Source: Polyangium sp. y55x31 (lineage in GTDB: Bacteria; Myxococcota_A; Polyangia; Polyangiales; Polyangiaceae). Taken from it: a stretch of 64,000 nt of DNA. The stretch is taken from assembly GCF_029946505.1 (NCBI RefSeq), contig NZ_JARZHG010000016.1:1-64000 (forward strand), read 5' to 3'. Below, one piece after another: positions 61,051 through 64,000 of the stretch. The notes beneath the pieces are model-generated. The model did no database searches. It was not told the origin of the DNA and was given only the letters and a program-made list of their open reading frames with translations. The translations under genes were made by a program, and so were the position numbers. Within the stretch, counting starts at the first letter, position 1. Each line of letters starts with the position of its first letter.

Positions 61051-62439
61051 ATGCGGTACGGTTTCCACATCTTCGCGTTTGTCGCGGGCGCGCTGGGGAG
61101 CGCCGCCTGCGGGCAGGAGTTTCGGGACACCGGAATGGAGCTCGACCGCAATGAGCCCCCGCCACCCGCGGGCCGGGGCGAGATCGTCTGGGCCCGCGCC
61201 TTCGGCGACCCGACGAAATACACGGACGGCGACGCCGTCGCCGTAGGCCCCGCGGGCGAGATCGCACTCGCCGGCGATGCGGCGGGCTCTCTCGATCTCG
61301 GCCTCGGGCCCATCGTATCGCCCAGGGGTGAAGGGCGACTTTTCGTCGCCGGCCTCGATCCGCAGGGGCAGACCCGGTTCGGCGTGCGTTTCGATGACGC
61401 GGTGGTCGAGGGCCCCAAAGGCATTTCCGTGGGCACCGATGGGCGCATTTTCGTCAGCGGCAGGTTGTTCGACACGACCGATTTCGGCGCGGGTCCCGTC
61501 GGCTCACGCGGCGACGCGTTCGTCCTCGCGCTCAGGCCCGACGGAAAGGCGGCGTGGGCCCGCACGTTCCCGGCCACGCAGGGGGCTTGGGTGACGAGCC
61601 TCGCCGTCGGTCCCCGGGGCAGTGTCGTCATGGCCGGCGTCTTCCGGGGCACCATGGTGCTCGGCGAGAGGGCGTTTTCCGGCGCAGGCAACGTATTTCT
61701 CGCCAGCCTCGATTCGGAGGGAAATATCCTCTGGAGCAAGGCTTTTCCTGGCATGAACCCGCAAGATGCGCGCGCCGTCGCCGTGGACGGGGAGGGGCGC
61801 GTGGTGATCGTAGGCTCCTTTTACGATACCATCGATCTCGGCGCCGGCCGGCTCGAGAGCGCCGGCGACACGGACGTGTTCGTCGCGAAATTCACCGAAG
61901 GGGGCACGCTCCTCCATGGTTTTCGTTTCGGCGGACCGCAGCACGATACGGCCCCGGACCTGGCGCTCGACGGCGAAGGAAACGCGTTCGTGGCCGGCCT
62001 CTTTCATGGCGAGCTCGGCCTCCGCGACGCACCCCTCTCCGCGGCTCAGGAAACCCTGTATCTCGCGAAGATCGATCGCGAGGGGCGCACCCTGTTCGCG
62101 CGTGGTTTCCAGGGTACGACGTATCGCCCCTCGATCGCGGTCGACACGAGCGGGCAGGTGCGGCTCGGGGGCGGCTTCTGGGGCAGGCTGCACCTCGGGG
62201 ACGTGCCCCTCGAAGCATCGGGTGCCGATGTTTTTCTCGCCAAGCTCGCGCCGGACGGCACGGTCCTGTGGCGCCATCGGTATGGCGACGACGAATTTCA
62301 GGCCATCAGCAGCCTCGCCGTGGACCCACGAGGCAATACCCTCGTGACCGGAAGTTTCCGGGGCACGCTCGATTTCGGAGGCGGGCCCCTCGTCGGCCAG
62401 GAGCCGTCCGACGCGTTCCTCGCCAAGATTTCTCCCTGA
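61051..62439 (+). CDS. SBBP-type propeller lipoprotein 1
   Basis: The 462-residue protein has a lipobox (FHIFAFVAGALGSAAC) and then repeats of about 50 residues based on VAVGPAGEIALAGDAAGSLD-like strands ending in FVAGLDPQG or FLASLDSEG. This is the SBBP beta-propeller layout with at least seven repeats, each with Asp/Gly-rich turns. It should be a surface propeller of unknown ligand. The next gene starts 11 bases after its stop. Confidence 0.8.
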   Translation: MRYGFHIFAFVAGALGSAACGQEFRDTGMELDRNEPPPPAGRGEIVWARAFGDPTKYTDGDAVAVGPAGEIALAGDAAGSLDLGLGPIVSPRGEGRLFVAGLDPQGQTRFGVRFDDAVVEGPKGISVGTDGRIFVSGRLFDTTDFGAGPVGSRGDAFVLALRPDGKAAWARTFPATQGAWVTSLAVGPRGSVVMAGVFRGTMVLGERAFSGAGNVFLASLDSEGNILWSKAFPGMNPQDARAVAVDGEGRVVIVGSFYDTIDLGAGRLESAGDTDVFVAKFTEGGTLLHGFRFGGPQHDTAPDLALDGEGNAFVAGLFHGELGLRDAPLSAAQETLYLAKIDREGRTLFARGFQGTTYRPSIAVDTSGQVRLGGGFWGRLHLGDVPLEASGADVFLAKLAPDGTVLWRHRYGDDEFQAISSLAVDPRGNTLVTGSFRGTLDFGGGPLVGQEPSDAFLAKISP

Positions 62440-62450
62440 CGGAGGATGCC

Positions 62451-63803
62451 ATGCAACGCTTCGCACCCGCCATGATGTTCGGAATGGTCTCCGTCGCCGT
62501 GGGGAGCTGCTCGGAAGGCGAGCCCGGGACGGTAATGGCCCCCGTGACCTCGGTCGTTTGTCCGGAGGATGGTCCGGTTTCGGGCGCGGAGATTTTTACG
62601 CGCAATTTCGTCGTGGATACCGCCCTGCACGACATCGGGCTCGGCGTGGGGGTGGACGCGACGGGCAACACGTTCGTGGCCGGCGGTTTTCGCAATACGG
62701 TCGATCTGGGCCGTGGGCCCCTCGTCTCGGCAGGCGGATACGATCTGTTCGTCGCCAAGCTCGATCCCGGAGGCGAGACCCTCTGGAGCGCGCGCTTCGG
62801 CGGGCCGGAGGACGACCGATTCGCCGCCCTCGCGGTCGACGAGGCGGGCGACGTCTGGCTCGTGGGCAGCGACGAGGGGAGCGGGATCGTCGTCATCGGG
62901 CTGGATCCCACGGGAAACCAGCGCCTCTCCCGCACCTATGGCGGCGGCGATTACGAGAGCGTGAATGGGGCGGCGGTCGATCGGGAAGGCGCCCTCCTCC
63001 TCGTGGGAAGTTACGCGGGCGAAGAGTTCGACCTGGGTCTCGGTCGGCTGGGCGTGTACGAAGGCGAGTTTCTCGCGAAGATCGACCGCGCGGGCAATAC
63101 CGTTTTTGCGCGTCCGATCCGGGGCTCGAGCGACAACAACATCGCGGACGTCGCCGCCGCGCCGGACGGAGACATCGTCATCGGGGGCGAGATGCGGTCC
63201 GTGCTGAGGCTCGACGGGATCGAAGGCGCGGGCGCCGGGGCCACGGACGCCTTCGCGGCGAGGTTCGATGCGCGCGGGCAGACGCGCTGGATCCGTCGGT
63301 TCGGTGGGCGTGAATTCGACGAGGGGCACGAGGTGGCTGTCGATGCCCTGGGGAACACCTGGCTCACGGGAGAATTCGAGGAGATTGTCGATCTCGGCGC
63401 CGGCCCCATCGTCCCCCGAGATTGTTGCGAGAGCTTCGTGGTCACGCTCGATCCAGCCGGCCGTCCCTTGCGCCACCGCCTCGACGTGCCTTTTCAGATC
63501 GAGGCCGACGGCGCCGGAAACGTGGTCCTCGCAGGGGCATTCACAGGTACCCTCGAGGGCTTCGGCGACGCGCTGACGAGCGCGGGCGGCTCGGATGCCT
63601 ATGTCGTCAAGCTCGGCCGGACAGGGGAGGTGCGCTGGTCCAGGCGTGTCGGCGGCGCGAAATCGGAGAACGCGCGTGATCTCGCGGTAAACTGCCGGGG
63701 CAGGAGCGCGATCGTGGGCTCGCGCGAGGATCCCGCCGCCCCCGCGCCTTCGCTCAGCTTCGAGGGGCCGATCGAGGTATTCGTCACCGCGCTTGCGCCC
63801 TGA
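62451..63803 (+). CDS. SBBP-type propeller lipoprotein 2
   Basis: GGAGG precedes the ATG at 62451. The 450-residue product has a lipobox (MMFGMVSVAVGSC) and SBBP repeats like the upstream gene (GVGVDATGNTFVAGGFRNTV, LFVAKLDPGGETLWSARFG, AVDEAGDVWLVGSDEG). The two are paralogues in tandem and form an operon. The C-terminus has a few Cys (CCESF, CRGRS) not present in the first copy. The ligand is unknown. Confidence 0.8.
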   Translation: MQRFAPAMMFGMVSVAVGSCSEGEPGTVMAPVTSVVCPEDGPVSGAEIFTRNFVVDTALHDIGLGVGVDATGNTFVAGGFRNTVDLGRGPLVSAGGYDLFVAKLDPGGETLWSARFGGPEDDRFAALAVDEAGDVWLVGSDEGSGIVVIGLDPTGNQRLSRTYGGGDYESVNGAAVDREGALLLVGSYAGEEFDLGLGRLGVYEGEFLAKIDRAGNTVFARPIRGSSDNNIADVAAAPDGDIVIGGEMRSVLRLDGIEGAGAGATDAFAARFDARGQTRWIRRFGGREFDEGHEVAVDALGNTWLTGEFEEIVDLGAGPIVPRDCCESFVVTLDPAGRPLRHRLDVPFQIEADGAGNVVLAGAFTGTLEGFGDALTSAGGSDAYVVKLGRTGEVRWSRRVGGAKSENARDLAVNCRGRSAIVGSREDPAAPAPSLSFEGPIEVFVTALAP

Positions 63804-63834
63804 TCGTCCCCCTCGGAACGGAAAGGATCCGACC

Positions 63835-64000
63835 ATGCATACCGCCCTGTTCGCGCTCGCGTTGGCCCTCGTTCCCACCTATACGATTTCCCCCCGGCCC
63901 CTGTCGGTTGCTGGGATGCAGCTCGGAGACATCGATGGAGACGGCGAGCTCGACGTTGTGCTCGCCCACGGTGGGAACCCGCTGATGTATGGGGTCAGCG
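63835..64000 (+). CDS. FG-GAP/VCBS-repeat protein, N-terminal part (partial)
   Basis: Thirty-one bases after the propeller gene an ATG begins a frame that runs off the window. It has a signal-like N-terminus (MHTALFALALALVP) and a first FG-GAP repeat with the calcium-binding type turn LGDIDGDGELDVVLA. It is probably the third gene of this operon and another surface propeller. Confidence 0.7.
   Translation, partial: MHTALFALALALVPTYTISPRPLSVAGMQLGDIDGDGELDVVLAHGGNPLMYGVS

Noticed and set aside
1..64000. tRNA or rRNA genes, complete insertion sequence or prophage
   Set aside because: No cloverleaf-like TTCGA/T-loop regions, no rRNA conserved segments and no paired inverted repeats around a full transposase were found on reading both strands.

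Overview
The window looks like a chromosomal segment of a large-genome, high-G+C myxobacterium of the Polyangium/Sorangium type. Evidence is indirect but consistent: many small exported lipoproteins with Gly/Ser- or Pro-rich linkers, a very long Cys-repeat lipoprotein ending in a MYXO-CTERM-like tail, an ECF sigma/membrane-protein pair, a PEGA-domain protein, SBBP-type propellers and little operon packing outside a few clusters. No rRNA, tRNA, CRISPR array, complete insertion sequence or origin was seen.

Layout. 1-10.4 kb: end of a proline-rich outer-membrane-like protein, an ECF sigma factor with a membrane partner, a VWA lipoprotein, a HAD phosphatase-ATPase fusion, two alpha/beta hydrolases (one with a c-type heme motif), an IS3 remnant and an exported Trp-rich tandem-repeat protein. 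10.5-12.6 kb: a decayed patch in which a truncated, frameshifted membrane gene (with an intact Xre partner) abuts the last codons of an ABC ATPase, plus an amidase remnant. 12.6-22.3 kb: lipoproteins, an ArsC/Spx-like protein and a convergent MerR/P450 pair whose promoters carry the same operator.

22.4-38.1 kb holds the main find, a RiPP cluster. An NHLP-type (nitrile-hydratase-like leader) precursor with a Cys/Ser/Thr-rich core is followed on the same strand by a fused leader-binding/YcaO cyclodehydratase, a SagB-type dehydrogenase, a PoyD-like radical SAM epimerase and a LanM-like enzyme. On the opposite strand lie a cobalamin-binding radical SAM enzyme and an ABC exporter. Together they suggest azole formation, Ser/Thr dehydration, epimerisation and possibly C-methylation on one peptide. 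The LanC-like half of the LanM appears to lack its zinc ligands, so the product may be an azole/dehydroamino-acid peptide rather than a true lanthipeptide. Stem-loops on both sides of the precursor gene may set its expression relative to the enzymes.

38.5-48 kb: a small lipoprotein, a second P450, a beta-barrel protein, a VOC protein, the large MYXO-CTERM protein and a lipoprotein. 48-54 kb: an OmpR/histidine kinase pair, two coupled glycosyltransferase-like genes and a Tat-exported flavoenzyme of the cytokinin dehydrogenase type. 54-57.9 kb: two copies of a two-gene module (exported Cys-containing lipoprotein, then a ferritin-like diiron protein) on either side of a LysR regulator. 58-64 kb: further lipoproteins and two tandem propellers, ending in a partial FG-GAP protein.

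All family calls come from reading motifs by eye; no search or alignment was run.
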